From contig NZ_BBJF01000023.1 of the NCBI RefSeq assembly GCF_000739735.1, forward strand, positions 62,001 to 126,000: DNA of 64,000 nucleotides. Direction: 5' to 3'. A program made the translations under genes and the position numbers. The notes under the pieces were generated by a model, which was not told the origin of the DNA, ran no database searches, and saw nothing but the letters and a program-made list of their open reading frames with translations. Source of the stretch: Paraburkholderia ginsengisoli NBRC 100965 (GTDB lineage Bacteria; Pseudomonadota; Gammaproteobacteria; Burkholderiales; Burkholderiaceae). This document shows, one piece after another, positions 22,097-30,359 of this stretch (the first letter of the stretch is position 1; each line of letters opens with the position of its first letter).

Positions 22097-22468
22097 ACCA
22101 GCGCCGTGCGCGCCCAGCCAAAGTTTGATCCGGCACCCTGTTTTTTGCGTCGATGCGAGCGGACTCCGCGCTCTGGCACAATGCCGGAACCGGATGCAGC
22201 GAGCACGCTCGGCGCGACGCGCGACGGGCGGCCTCGGGGCGAGGACCGGCGGCGAAAATTAATTTTCGCTTAAGGGCCTGCCGCCAGAATCGGGCGCTCG
22301 CCCGGACGCGCGTTCGCCGAACACGGCGTCCGGGCAGGTATCGCACCACCGTCGCAGAGCGGCCCGAAGCTTGGGCCGGTCCGCGGCGGCATAGCCCGAC
22401 ATGGGCCGGCCGGAACCGGGCCGGCGCTTCGGATCAGCACTTCGGGCCTGCACTTCTTCAGGACGCTC
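22081..22468. other. Intergenic region between thi leader and ABC gene
   Basis: About 390 bases without a convincing gene. It holds the outer part of the thi promoter region, a perfect AT-rich palindrome at 22252-22269, and several GGGCCGG-type repeats between about 22370 and 22425. No clear sigma-70 promoter for the downstream ABC gene was found. Confidence 0.5.
22252..22269. repeat. Perfect 18-bp palindrome (operator candidate)
   Basis: GCGAAAATT followed by its exact reverse complement AATTTTCGC, an AT-rich island in GC-rich surroundings, 199 bases before the ABC transporter start. The perfect dyad symmetry suggests a binding site for a dimeric regulator, but no regulator gene adjoins it and it lacks a T-run of terminator type. 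Confidence 0.5.
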
Positions 22469-24220
22469 ATGACACCCAATACTTCTGCCAGCCCCGCGCT
22501 GCCGCCCGACGAAAAAGTCTCCGCCTGGAGCCTGATCAAACCTTACTGGGTTTCCGAAGAACGCAAGATGGCGTGGGGTCTGCTCATTGCGATCATCGTG
22601 ATGAACCTGCTCGTCGTGTGGATCAACGTGCGCCTGAATCGTTGGAGCGCCGACTTCTACAACGCGCTGCAAACCAAGAATGTGCGCGATTTCCCGCATC
22701 TGCTGATGGTGTTCTCGGGACTCGCGTTCGGCTTCATCATCCTCGCGGTGTACGGACGTTATCTGCGCCAGATGCTCGGCTTCCGCTGGCGCCAGTGGTT
22801 GACCACGCGCTACCTGAACGAGTGGCTGAAAGACAGCGCCTTCTACCGGATCGAACGCGACCGGCTCGCCGACAACCCCGACCAGCGGATCAGCGACGAC
22901 CTGCAGTCGTTCGCCACCACCACGCTGTCGCTGACGCTCGACCTGCTGTCCACCGTCGTCACGCTGGTGTCGTTCATCACTATCCTGTGGTCACTAGCCG
23001 GCGCGCTGACCATCTCGCTCGGCGGCATGCCGCTGCAAATTCCCGGCTACATGGTGTGGGCCGCGGCACTGTACGCGGTGGTCGGTTCGCTGATCATCCA
23101 GAAGGTCGGCCATCCGCTCGTGTCGATCAACTACCAGGCGCAGAAAGTCGAGGCGGATTTCCGTTTCGGCCTGATTCGCCTGCGTGAGAACGCCGAGCAG
23201 ATCGCGTTCTACAACGGCATGGACACTGAGAAATCGAACGCGCACTCGCTGTTCGGCCGCATCCGCGACAACTGGTGGCAGGTGATGAAGTACACCAAGC
23301 GGCTCACCTTCGTGCTGAGCTTCTACGGCCAGATCGCGATCATCTTTCCACTGGTGGTCGCCGCGCCCCGCTACTTCGCGGGCGCCTTCACCTTCGGCGT
23401 GCTGATGCAGATTTCAAGCGCGTTCGGCACCGTCAGCGATTCGTTCTCGTGGTTCATCAACAGTTATGCGAGCCTCGTCGAATGGCGCGCCACCGTGAAC
23501 CGGCTGCGCGAATTCAAACGCGTCGTGCACGCGCCGCGTCTGAAGGAATCGGTCTCGCCGGCCACCGAGCATGGCGGCATCAACCTGCATTTCGTTGACG
23601 CCGATCAGCTTTCCACCGACGGCCTCACACTCGCGCTGCCGAACGGCAACCCGCTGTCGCGCATCCGCGATATCGCGATTCAACCGGGTTCGCGCTGGCT
23701 GGTGCGCGGTCCGTCCGGTTCGGGCAAGAGCACGCTGATGCGCGCGCTCGCCGGACTGTGGCCGTTCGGCGACGGCTCGATCGACGCGCCGGTCAACGCG
23801 CGCATGATGTTCATCCCGCAGGTCAGCTACATGCCGATCGGCACGCTGAAGGCGGCGCTCGCCTATCCGTCCTCGGCGAACGCCTACACCGACGACGAAT
23901 GCCGCGAAGCGCTCATCACCTGTCACCTGTCGGAGTACGCCGACCGCCTGCAGGAATCGGGGCACTGGACGCGCATTCTGTCGCCGGGCGAACAGCAACG
24001 CCTCGCCGGCGCACGCGTGCTGCTGCACAAGCCCGACTACCTGTTCCTCGACGAAGCGACCAGCGCGCTCGACGCGGAAAACGAAGCGCGTCTGTATCGC
24101 CTGTTCACCGAGAAGCTGCCGAAGGCGGCGATCGTCAGCGTCGCGCATCGCGAATCCCTCGCTGCGTTCCACGACGAAACGCTCGACGTCGAGCGTGCGG
24201 GCGAAGCGGTCGCGGCGTGA
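22469..24220 (+). CDS. Fused ABC transporter, SbmA/YddA-like permease plus ATPase
   Basis: A 583-residue half-transporter. The N-terminal part has about five to six membrane segments of the SbmA/BacA-like type, with RWRQWLTTRYL and DNPDQRISDDLQSF, hallmarks of this ABCD-related group. The C-terminal ATPase has Walker A GPSGSGKST (414-422), an LSPGEQQR signature and Walker B YLFLDEATSALD. Relatives such as YddA and Rv1819c import hydrophilic compounds or peptides; the substrate here is unknown. A SDR-like gene follows immediately. Confidence 0.95.
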   Translation: MTPNTSASPALPPDEKVSAWSLIKPYWVSEERKMAWGLLIAIIVMNLLVVWINVRLNRWSADFYNALQTKNVRDFPHLLMVFSGLAFGFIILAVYGRYLRQMLGFRWRQWLTTRYLNEWLKDSAFYRIERDRLADNPDQRISDDLQSFATTTLSLTLDLLSTVVTLVSFITILWSLAGALTISLGGMPLQIPGYMVWAAALYAVVGSLIIQKVGHPLVSINYQAQKVEADFRFGLIRLRENAEQIAFYNGMDTEKSNAHSLFGRIRDNWWQVMKYTKRLTFVLSFYGQIAIIFPLVVAAPRYFAGAFTFGVLMQISSAFGTVSDSFSWFINSYASLVEWRATVNRLREFKRVVHAPRLKESVSPATEHGGINLHFVDADQLSTDGLTLALPNGNPLSRIRDIAIQPGSRWLVRGPSGSGKSTLMRALAGLWPFGDGSIDAPVNARMMFIPQVSYMPIGTLKAALAYPSSANAYTDDECREALITCHLSEYADRLQESGHWTRILSPGEQQRLAGARVLLHKPDYLFLDEATSALDAENEARLYRLFTEKLPKAAIVSVAHRESLAAFHDETLDVERAGEAVAA

Positions 24221-24243
24221 GCATCGTGAGCGATAAATTCGAT

Positions 24244-25029
24244 ATGAGCCGTCACGTAAGCGGCGCCGGTCCCGAGCGCGTCGTGCTGATCACCGGCGCG
24301 GGCTCCGGCATCGGCGCGGCGCTCGCCCGGCGCCTCGCCGCGCCGCGCGTCGCGCTGATGTTGCATGCACGTGGCGCCGATAGCGCGGCCCGTGACCGTC
24401 TCGCCGAAGTCGCCGCCGAGTGCAGCGCCAGCGGCGCAAGTTGCGCGACGGTGTTCGGCGATCTTGCCGAACGCGGCGCCGCGGATCACGTGGTCCACGC
24501 AACGCTCGCGCACTTCGGTGCGCTCGATCAACTGGTCGCGAACGCGGGCCACGCGCAACGTCAGACCCTCAACGCGCTCCACCCCGACACCTTCAGCGCC
24601 GCCTTCGCCGCGATGCCGGCCGCGTTCGCTGCCCTCGTCAAACGCGCAACCGCAGCATTGGAAACGTCGAAGCGCGGCCGCGTGATCGCGCTGAGCTCGT
24701 TCGTGGCGCACCGCTACCGCGCGGACGCGCCGTTTGCCGCGACGGCGGCGGCGAAAGCGGCGCTCGAATCGCTGGCCAAAACCGCCGCCGCCGAACTCGC
24801 GCGGCACGGCGTGACCGTCAATTGCGTCGCGCCCGGCTACACCCGCAAAGATCGCGGCCCCAGCGCCGAGAATGCGTCGGTGTGGACGCGCGCCGCCGAA
24901 GCGACGCCGCTCGGCCACGTCGCCGAGCCCGCTGATGTCGCTGCGCTGATCGCGTTTCTGCTGTCCGACGAAGCGCGTCATATCACCGGGCAGGTGATTC
25001 ATATCGATGGCGGACTCACGCTGGGCTGA
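24244..25029 (+). CDS. SDR-family protein with altered active site
   Basis: A 261-residue Rossmann protein of the short-chain dehydrogenase family: nucleotide motif TGAGSGIG (17-24), NAG at 100-102, Ser151/152 at the catalytic Ser position, and a C-terminal GQVIHIDGGLTL. In the usual Y-x-x-x-K motif the lysine is present (K171) but Tyr is replaced by Thr (T167), so ordinary reductase chemistry is doubtful. The start is uncertain: a GTG at 24217 overlaps the ABC stop codon. It is cotranscribed with the ABC gene. Confidence 0.9.
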   Translation: MSRHVSGAGPERVVLITGAGSGIGAALARRLAAPRVALMLHARGADSAARDRLAEVAAECSASGASCATVFGDLAERGAADHVVHATLAHFGALDQLVANAGHAQRQTLNALHPDTFSAAFAAMPAAFAALVKRATAALETSKRGRVIALSSFVAHRYRADAPFAATAAAKAALESLAKTAAAELARHGVTVNCVAPGYTRKDRGPSAENASVWTRAAEATPLGHVAEPADVAALIAFLLSDEARHITGQVIHIDGGLTLG

Positions 25030-25222
25030 GCGGCATCACGCGACGGCGCCTCCGCTCCGCAACACGACGCAACATCCTGAAACACGCGAGAAGAGTTCGA
25101 AAGCATTTGCGAAGCGGGCAAGCTGTTCCTCGCTTTGAAAATGCTTCCCGGCAGCGACGATAGTCGTGCGGGCCAACCCGTCCTGGCCCCAACGTCATTC
25201 ACTGCTAACGGACTCTCCGCCT

Positions 25223-25684
25223 ATGTCATTCGCTCGCCGCTCCCATCCTTTGCCCCAACGCGTCGCGCTCGCTTTCGGCGCAGCCTTGCTGCTCGCGAGC
25301 ACCGCGCACGCAGCGCAAGCCACTCAACCGAACGAGCCGGCAGACGTTTGCCCCGCGCTCCAACACATCGTCGACGCCGCCGATTTCCGGCAGTTGCACA
25401 GTCAGCCCGCCGCGCAACTGCCGGGCGTGTCGAACGCCGACGACTGCCGCGCCAGCACGCACGCGTACGATTGCCACTGGCGCGCGCACTGGCAAGCCGA
25501 CGGCGTGATCAACGATCCGCTCGAAGAATTCGGCGCCGACATCGCCGCGTGTTTCCCGAACCTCGTGCACGACGTCAACACACCGACGCGTCAGCATTTC
25601 ATCGTGACGACCGCCGAGCGGCGCGTCAGCGTCACGGCGAGCGTGCAAGGGCAGAACGAATTGCGCCTGCGCGTCACGCGCTGA
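25223..25684 (+). CDS. Exported protein of unknown function
   Basis: A 153-residue protein beginning MSFARRSHPL with a clear Sec signal (hydrophobic about 13-25, likely cleavage after AHA near residue 30). The mature part is about 120 residues and contains four cysteines (for example in DVCPAL, DDCRAS, YDCHW and AACFPN), suggesting two periplasmic disulfides. No family was recognised. It follows the SDR gene by about 190 bases. Confidence 0.75.
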   Translation: MSFARRSHPLPQRVALAFGAALLLASTAHAAQATQPNEPADVCPALQHIVDAADFRQLHSQPAAQLPGVSNADDCRASTHAYDCHWRAHWQADGVINDPLEEFGADIAACFPNLVHDVNTPTRQHFIVTTAERRVSVTASVQGQNELRLRVTR

Positions 25685-25755
25685 GCGTGCGTCCGCGCGC
25701 CGTTCTTCGTGGCGAGCCGTCGCCGCCTTCCCCGAACGCCACCAGGCATCGCCTC

Positions 25756-26397
25756 ATGACCTTCACGCCGAGCCTATGCGCCGACGCTTTCATGCAAGCA
25801 TCCCGAGCCGCGTGGGTCAGGTTGTGGCGGCCGTGCGCGTGGCTGACCGTCGCCGCGCCGCTCGCATTCGGGCTGAACGGCTGCGCGTGGACGCTGATCT
25901 CGGCGGCCGACGCCACCGGCTCCGTGATCCAGGCGGGCTACGCGATCGCGGCGAACTATTCATCGCCGACCTTCGTCAACGGCAGGCCCGCCGACCTGCA
26001 TCACGTCTGCATCGAAGTGAATCAGACGGTGTCGGTTGGCGATTTCGTGCCGGCGCTGCAACTCGCGCTCGACCGTCGAGGCATTCGTTCGGACGTCTAT
26101 AATCCGGGCACCTCGCCGGCGGGCTGCGAGGCGCGGCTCGTCTACAACGCGGCAATCGACTACGGCCGCCGCTCGTTCAGCGACGAGTCGATCCAGTACC
26201 TGTCGATCATCGATCTGACGCTGATCCACGACGGCCGCATTCTCGTCACGGCTCGCTATCAAACCGGCGGCCTCAACACCGACCGCTTCTCTTCCGCGTC
26301 GACCAAGCTCAGCGGTTTGATCGACCGGATGGTGGTCGATCAAACCGATTTCGCGCGCCAGCCGCTGCAAACCATTCAAACGTCGCAGGCAAATTGA
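25756..26397 (+). CDS. Putative lipoprotein of unknown function
   Basis: A 213-residue product with a basic N terminus, a hydrophobic stretch and a lipobox-like GLNGC (C43 from this start; about residue 31 from the in-frame ATG at 25792, which gives a more normal signal length). The mature domain is mixed alpha/beta with two further cysteines (HHVCIEVN and AGCEAR). No family was recognised. It lies 71 bases after the preceding exported protein and just before an orphan response regulator. Confidence 0.75.
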   Translation: MTFTPSLCADAFMQASRAAWVRLWRPCAWLTVAAPLAFGLNGCAWTLISAADATGSVIQAGYAIAANYSSPTFVNGRPADLHHVCIEVNQTVSVGDFVPALQLALDRRGIRSDVYNPGTSPAGCEARLVYNAAIDYGRRSFSDESIQYLSIIDLTLIHDGRILVTARYQTGGLNTDRFSSASTKLSGLIDRMVVDQTDFARQPLQTIQTSQAN

Positions 26398-26452
26398 GCG
26401 CGGCCTCCTTGCTTTGTCTTACCCGAGAAAGGATTCGAAAGTGTCGCGCGCT

Positions 26453-26480
26453 TTGCTCCGCACGCGCGTATCACTAAGAT
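26453..26480 (+). promoter_or_regulatory. Candidate promoter of the orphan regulator
   Basis: TTGCTC (26453-26458), a 16-base spacer and TAAGAT (26475-26480) end seven bases before the regulator's ATG at 26488. If real, transcription would begin at or within a base or two of the start codon, giving a leaderless message. No ribosome-binding site is seen. The -35 match is weak. Confidence 0.3.
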
Positions 26481-26487
26481 GACCTGA

Positions 26488-27225
26488 ATGAACCAAACCA
26501 TTCTTGTCGTCGACGACGACCCCGTCGTCCGAGAGCTCGTCAGCGAATATCTTCAGGGACGCGGCTTCAAGGTCGTCACGCTCGAACACGGCATGGCGCT
26601 GCAGCGTAAATTGCAGGAAGAGCGTCCCGCGCTGATCGTGCTCGACATCATGATGCCGGAACTCGACGGCATCAGCGCACTGCGCGCATTGCGCGTCGCC
26701 GGCGACGATATTCCCGTGATCCTGCTGACCGCGCGTGCCGATCCGATCGACCGTGTGATCGGTCTCGAACTCGGCGCCGACGATTATCTCGGCAAGCCGT
26801 TCGAACCCGGCGAACTGGTCGCGCGAATTCGCACCGTGCTGCGCCGGCGCGGCGCGATTGCGCCGAGCGCGCCGGAACAGCGTGCGCCATATCATTTCGG
26901 GCGTTTCGAAGTGAATTTCCCGGCGCGCGAATTGCGTCGCGACGGCGAGCGCATCACGCTGCGTTCAAGCGAATTCGCAATGCTGAAGGTGTTTGTCACA
27001 CACGCGATGACCGTGCTCACGCGCGCGCAACTGCTGGAGAAACTGCACGGCAATAGCGAGGCGCATCGCAATCGCAGTCTGGACGTGTCGATCTGGCGGT
27101 TGCGCCGGTTGATCGAAGTGGACCCGTCGGAGCCACGCTATGTGCAGACCGTGTGGGGACGCGGCTATGTGTTCGTGCCGGACGGCGAGATTGGCGCGGC
27201 GGAACGCAGCGCGGCGCTTGCCTGA
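26488..27225 (+). CDS. OmpR-family response regulator (orphan)
   Basis: A 245-residue regulator: receiver domain (1-120) with acidic pair D10-D11, phospho-acceptor D53 (VLDIMMPE), T in LLTARAD and the lysine of YLGKPFEPGEL; then an OmpR/PhoB winged-helix domain (about 130-235) ending YVQTVWGRGYVFVPDG. No histidine kinase adjoins it. It is closely similar throughout to the regulator at 29619, implying duplication. Targets are unknown; the neighbouring exported-protein genes are candidates. Confidence 0.95.
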   Translation: MNQTILVVDDDPVVRELVSEYLQGRGFKVVTLEHGMALQRKLQEERPALIVLDIMMPELDGISALRALRVAGDDIPVILLTARADPIDRVIGLELGADDYLGKPFEPGELVARIRTVLRRRGAIAPSAPEQRAPYHFGRFEVNFPARELRRDGERITLRSSEFAMLKVFVTHAMTVLTRAQLLEKLHGNSEAHRNRSLDVSIWRLRRLIEVDPSEPRYVQTVWGRGYVFVPDGEIGAAERSAALA

Positions 27226-27285
27226 CGCGGCGCGCGGCGTGCCGCTCGGAGCGCGCGGCCTCGCCTCACCATCACGCACACAGCG

Positions 27286-27957
27286 TCAGAAAGTCAGCAC
27301 GCTCAGGAACATTCTCTGCAACCAGCCCATCGTAGTGGCGTCGGACACCATGCCCACGCCGGCCTGCTCGATGCGCGCGTTCGCGACCTTGCTCGACGCC
27401 ACGTAGTTGCCTGCTTCGATGTCCTTCGGATTGACGATGCCCGACAACCGCAGACGGTCGCGGTTGCCGCCCATCGCGATCACTTTCTCGCCCGATACCA
27501 CCAGGTTGCCCGTCGGCATCGTGCCGATCACGGTGACGGCCAACGTGCCGGTCATGCCGCTGACGTCGGTGAGGCTGCCCTGCCCTTTGTTGTCGGTGCT
27601 CGCCGAGCCGATGTTGAAAAGCCTCGCGAGACGCGCGGCGGCGTTGGTGGAGTGATCGGCGGCATCGGCGGTGATGCTGCTCGCGCGGCTCGCCGCGGCG
27701 GTCGAGCTGTTGTTGCCGCTATACGATTCCGCGAGACGGATCGTCAGCACATCGCCGATATGTTGAGCGCGCGGCGTCTCGTACAACAATAACGGCGTGC
27801 CCGCCTGGTAGATCGCGCCTTGCGTGTTGACGTTCAGCGGCGCCGACGCGAGCGGCGGCGCCATCGGCGTCTCGACGATCGAGTTCTGCTGATGGCTCGC
27901 GCAAGCAGCGAGACAAGCCGCGACGCTTAATGCGACCGTGAAACGTAGCGCGGTCAT
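27286..27957 (-). CDS. flgH: FlgH-like outer-membrane lipoprotein, outside any flagellar operon
   Basis: FlgH forms the flagellar L-ring in the outer membrane. This 223-residue protein has a lipobox (CLAAC, C19) and the FlgH landmarks: GDVLTIRLAESYSG, the TLAVTVIGTMPTGNLVVSGEK segment split by the conserved GNL, RLSGIVNPKDIEAGN, and a C-terminal GWLQRMFLSV. No other flagellar gene is in the window. It is the last gene of a minus-strand set of secreted unknowns and converges on the orphan regulator. Whether it serves the flagellum or another envelope structure is unknown. Confidence 0.9.
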   Translation of the reverse strand: MTALRFTVALSVAACLAACASHQQNSIVETPMAPPLASAPLNVNTQGAIYQAGTPLLLYETPRAQHIGDVLTIRLAESYSGNNSSTAAASRASSITADAADHSTNAAARLARLFNIGSASTDNKGQGSLTDVSGMTGTLAVTVIGTMPTGNLVVSGEKVIAMGGNRDRLRLSGIVNPKDIEAGNYVASSKVANARIEQAGVGMVSDATTMGWLQRMFLSVLTF

Positions 27958-28077
27958 GCGTGCTCCCTGAAGCGGATCGGCCGGACAGGCCGGGTTATAA
28001 ATGGGCTTGGCGCACGTGGGATAAACGCGCACGACAAGAGCCACAAGCGACATCACGCCAGGCACCAAGGCGACTCA

Positions 28078-28791
28078 TCACCCCGCCTCGGCGCCGCTTG
28101 CCTGCCATTGCCGCACGACCGATTTCACCCACGCGTCCGAACCCTTCAGCAGATACGTGAGCGTGCCGTTGCGACTGCCGGGCAAAAAGCACAACGTGAT
28201 CGAGCTGACCGCGTTTTCCCACACATACATCGGCAACGCGCTCGACGACGCCACGCTGTGCGTCGCGAGACGCGGCGGCCCGTAGCGATCCGCGAGCGCT
28301 TCACGCAAGTCCTCGGCGGTGAGTTCGTCGATCACGAACGAAATCTCGTACAGGCGCAGCGCGCTTTGCGCATCGGTGCGTGCGAAGCGCAGCACGTGCT
28401 CGAGCGCCGGCGCGCCGTCGACCACCGCTTGCGACATCGCCCAACGATCATCCACGCGATGCGCCCAACGGCACGCGACCGTCAGGCTCTCGCGCGACTT
28501 CAGCCGCATGCCGAGCGTGCCCGCCTGCACATCGGTCTCGCAGACCGGCACGCTGCCGAGCGGCGTCGCGCGCACGGTCGAGCTCGCGCGGAATTCGTCG
28601 AGCGTGATGCCGAGCGCGACGCCGCGAAAAGCAAACGGCGCGTCCTGCGAGCGCCGCCGTGCGTCGGCGGACGCGTTGTTCGACGCGCCGCCGGACGCCT
28701 TCGCTTCGCGCGCGGCGGGCTGTGCGTGAGCGGTCAGCGAAACGACGCCGCCCAGCAGCGTCAATGCGCAGACAATCCGTGTGAGAGTCAT
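28078..28791 (-). CDS. Exported protein of unknown function
   Basis: A 237-residue protein with an N-terminal Sec signal (MTLTRIVCAL to about AHA, residue 22), a Ser/Ala/Arg-rich linker and a mature domain from about residue 52 (FAFRGVALGITLDEF). The opening G-V-x-L-G-x-x-x-x-x-F resembles small periplasmic domains seen in several proteobacterial unknowns. It starts three bases after the stop of the small lipoprotein gene, implying one transcript. No enzyme motif was seen. Confidence 0.75.
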   Translation of the reverse strand: MTLTRIVCALTLLGGVVSLTAHAQPAAREAKASGGASNNASADARRRSQDAPFAFRGVALGITLDEFRASSTVRATPLGSVPVCETDVQAGTLGMRLKSRESLTVACRWAHRVDDRWAMSQAVVDGAPALEHVLRFARTDAQSALRLYEISFVIDELTAEDLREALADRYGPPRLATHSVASSSALPMYVWENAVSSITLCFLPGSRNGTLTYLLKGSDAWVKSVVRQWQASGAEAG

Positions 28792-28794
28792 GGT

Positions 28795-28992
28795 TCAGTC
28801 GATCGCGGAGGCACACATATCGAACGGCGTGGCCGCGGCATGGCCGACGACCGGGATGATTTTCAGCGTGGCCGAAGTCAGCCGGCACGGCAGCGCGGCG
28901 GCGGCACAGCCGCCGAGCGGCAGCAGCGCCGCGCCGAACCCGAGGCACGCGGCGACACGCAGGGAGCGGTTGAGAATTCTCGGAATCGACAC
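28795..28992 (-). CDS. Small lipoprotein (DUF6726-like)
   Basis: A 65-residue protein with a signal ending in the lipobox PLGGC (C29) and a short mature part of 36 residues containing ALPCRLTSATLKIIPVVGHA. This compact pattern matches a small lipoprotein family I associate with Burkholderiales (DUF6726); the family name is from memory. It lies tightly between the small ORF upstream (15-base gap) and the exported protein downstream (3-base gap). Confidence 0.75.
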   Translation of the reverse strand: MSIPRILNRSLRVAACLGFGAALLPLGGCAAAALPCRLTSATLKIIPVVGHAAATPFDMCASAID

Positions 28993-29007
28993 ACGGGCCT
29001 CGTGGGA

Positions 29008-29190
29008 TCAGGCTGTCGTATTGACGTTATGTCCGACGAGCCCCGTGGGCGGCGACGGCTGCGTGCGAACCGCGCTCTCCTGCGGCTGCGCACTCGCGGC
29101 CGGGCCGTTGGCGGTCGCGGGTTTGGCCGTCGCCGGCGTGGACGCCGGTGACGGAAAGTGGGTCGAACTGAGGTTGCTGGGAATGGTCAT
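29008..29190 (-). CDS. Possible small protein, Pro/Thr/Ala-rich
   Basis: A 60-codon open frame of low complexity (Pro, Thr, Ser, Ala) ending GLVGHNVNTTA. A GAGG box eight bases before the ATG and its close spacing to the next lipoprotein gene support translation. It has no signal peptide or membrane segment. It could be a real first gene of the flgH-like cassette or a chance frame. Confidence 0.4.
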   Translation of the reverse strand: MTIPSNLSSTHFPSPASTPATAKPATANGPAASAQPQESAVRTQPSPPTGLVGHNVNTTA

Positions 29191-29618
29191 GATGAGCCTC
29201 GCGTGGCACGGGTTTCGATTTCACGCCGCGGCCGCGATCCAGCGCATCGAGGCTGTCTGCGGCACGCGACGCAACGTACTTCACGGCGAATCATCGCGCC
29301 GCATTGGCGGCGGCGATGCGCGAAGCAAAGCGCGCTTTCCGGCGCTGCTTACGAGGCGTTCCGAGTGGTTGCCATTGGTTCCAACGGCTTCGACGGCTGC
29401 GAATGCGGACCGTCATTTTTGACCGGACGGAGAGCGGCGATACGGCACGAATTCCGCGAAACTGCGCGCGCCGGCATGCTGCGAGCCGCATTGAAATATG
29501 CCGTCAGCCTTGCGTGGCGGGCCTCACGCGCTAGTCGACCGGGGCCACGCGGCGCATCGTAAGCATTGGTAAGAAAACAGCGGGGCGCGCGTCGCGTGCG
29601 CCAGTCTAGAATTTCGCC
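29191..29618. other. Divergent intergenic region
   Basis: About 430 bases between the minus-strand small ORF and the plus-strand response regulator. Open frames here are short, shadow-like and lack ribosome-binding sites. It should hold the promoters of both units; on the plus strand only a TAGAAT (29607-29612) just before the regulator's ATG stands out. Confidence 0.45.
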
Positions 29619-30359
29619 ATGAATCCACAGGTCCTTATCGTCGACGACGATCCGGTCGTACGCGATCTGCTATGCAAGTTTCTGCAATCGAACGGCTTCG
29701 ACGCGTCCGTGCTGCACGACGGCACCCATCTCCAGCGGCGGCTCGAACGTGAGCGGCCGTCGGTCGTCGTACTCGACATCATGATGCCGAACACCGACGG
29801 CCTGCGTGCGCTCACCGCGCTGCGCGCCGCCGGCGACGACATTCCGGTGATCTTCGTGACCGCGCGCGGCACCGTGGCCGACCGCATCGTCGGGCTGTCG
29901 CTCGGCGCGGACGACTACCTCACCAAGCCGTTCGATCCGCGCGAATTGCTCGCGCGCATCCAGACCGTGCTGCGCCGTCGCGGGCCGTCCACGACGAGTG
30001 CTCCGGAAGCCCGCAAGCGCTATCGTTTCGGCCCGTTCGAACTCGACTTCGCGACCCGTTCGTTATCGCGCGACGATTCGAAGCTGCCGTTGCGCGACAG
30101 TGAATTCGCGCTCCTGAAGATTTTCGTCAACAACCCGTACAAGGTGTTGTCGCGCGTGCTGATTCACGACCTCGTGCATCGTGACGACCTCGCGTTCCGC
30201 GACCGCAGTCTAGACGTGCCGATCTGGCGCCTGCGCCGCGTGATCGAGGACGACCCGTCCAATCCCTGCTACGTGCAGACGGTGCGCGGCAAAGGCTACG
30301 TGTTCGTGCCCGACGCCGACGGCACACCCTTCGCCGACGAGGCCACACCAGGCGCATGA
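29619..30359 (+). CDS. OmpR-family response regulator with cognate kinase
   Basis: A 246-residue regulator with phospho-acceptor D53 (VLDIMMPNTD), acidic D10-D11, lysine in YLTKPFDPREL and an OmpR-type winged helix ending YVQTVRGKGYVFVPDAD. It resembles the regulator at 26488 along its whole length. Its stop overlaps the following kinase start by four bases (ATGA), so the two form a two-component pair. No Shine-Dalgarno precedes the ATG. Confidence 0.96.
   Translation: MNPQVLIVDDDPVVRDLLCKFLQSNGFDASVLHDGTHLQRRLERERPSVVVLDIMMPNTDGLRALTALRAAGDDIPVIFVTARGTVADRIVGLSLGADDYLTKPFDPRELLARIQTVLRRRGPSTTSAPEARKRYRFGPFELDFATRSLSRDDSKLPLRDSEFALLKIFVNNPYKVLSRVLIHDLVHRDDLAFRDRSLDVPIWRLRRVIEDDPSNPCYVQTVRGKGYVFVPDADGTPFADEATPGA

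Noticed and set aside
24217-24243. GTG starts for the SDR gene overlapping the ABC stop
   Set aside because: Possible by coupling, but no ribosome-binding site favours them; the ATG at 24244 was kept and the alternative noted.
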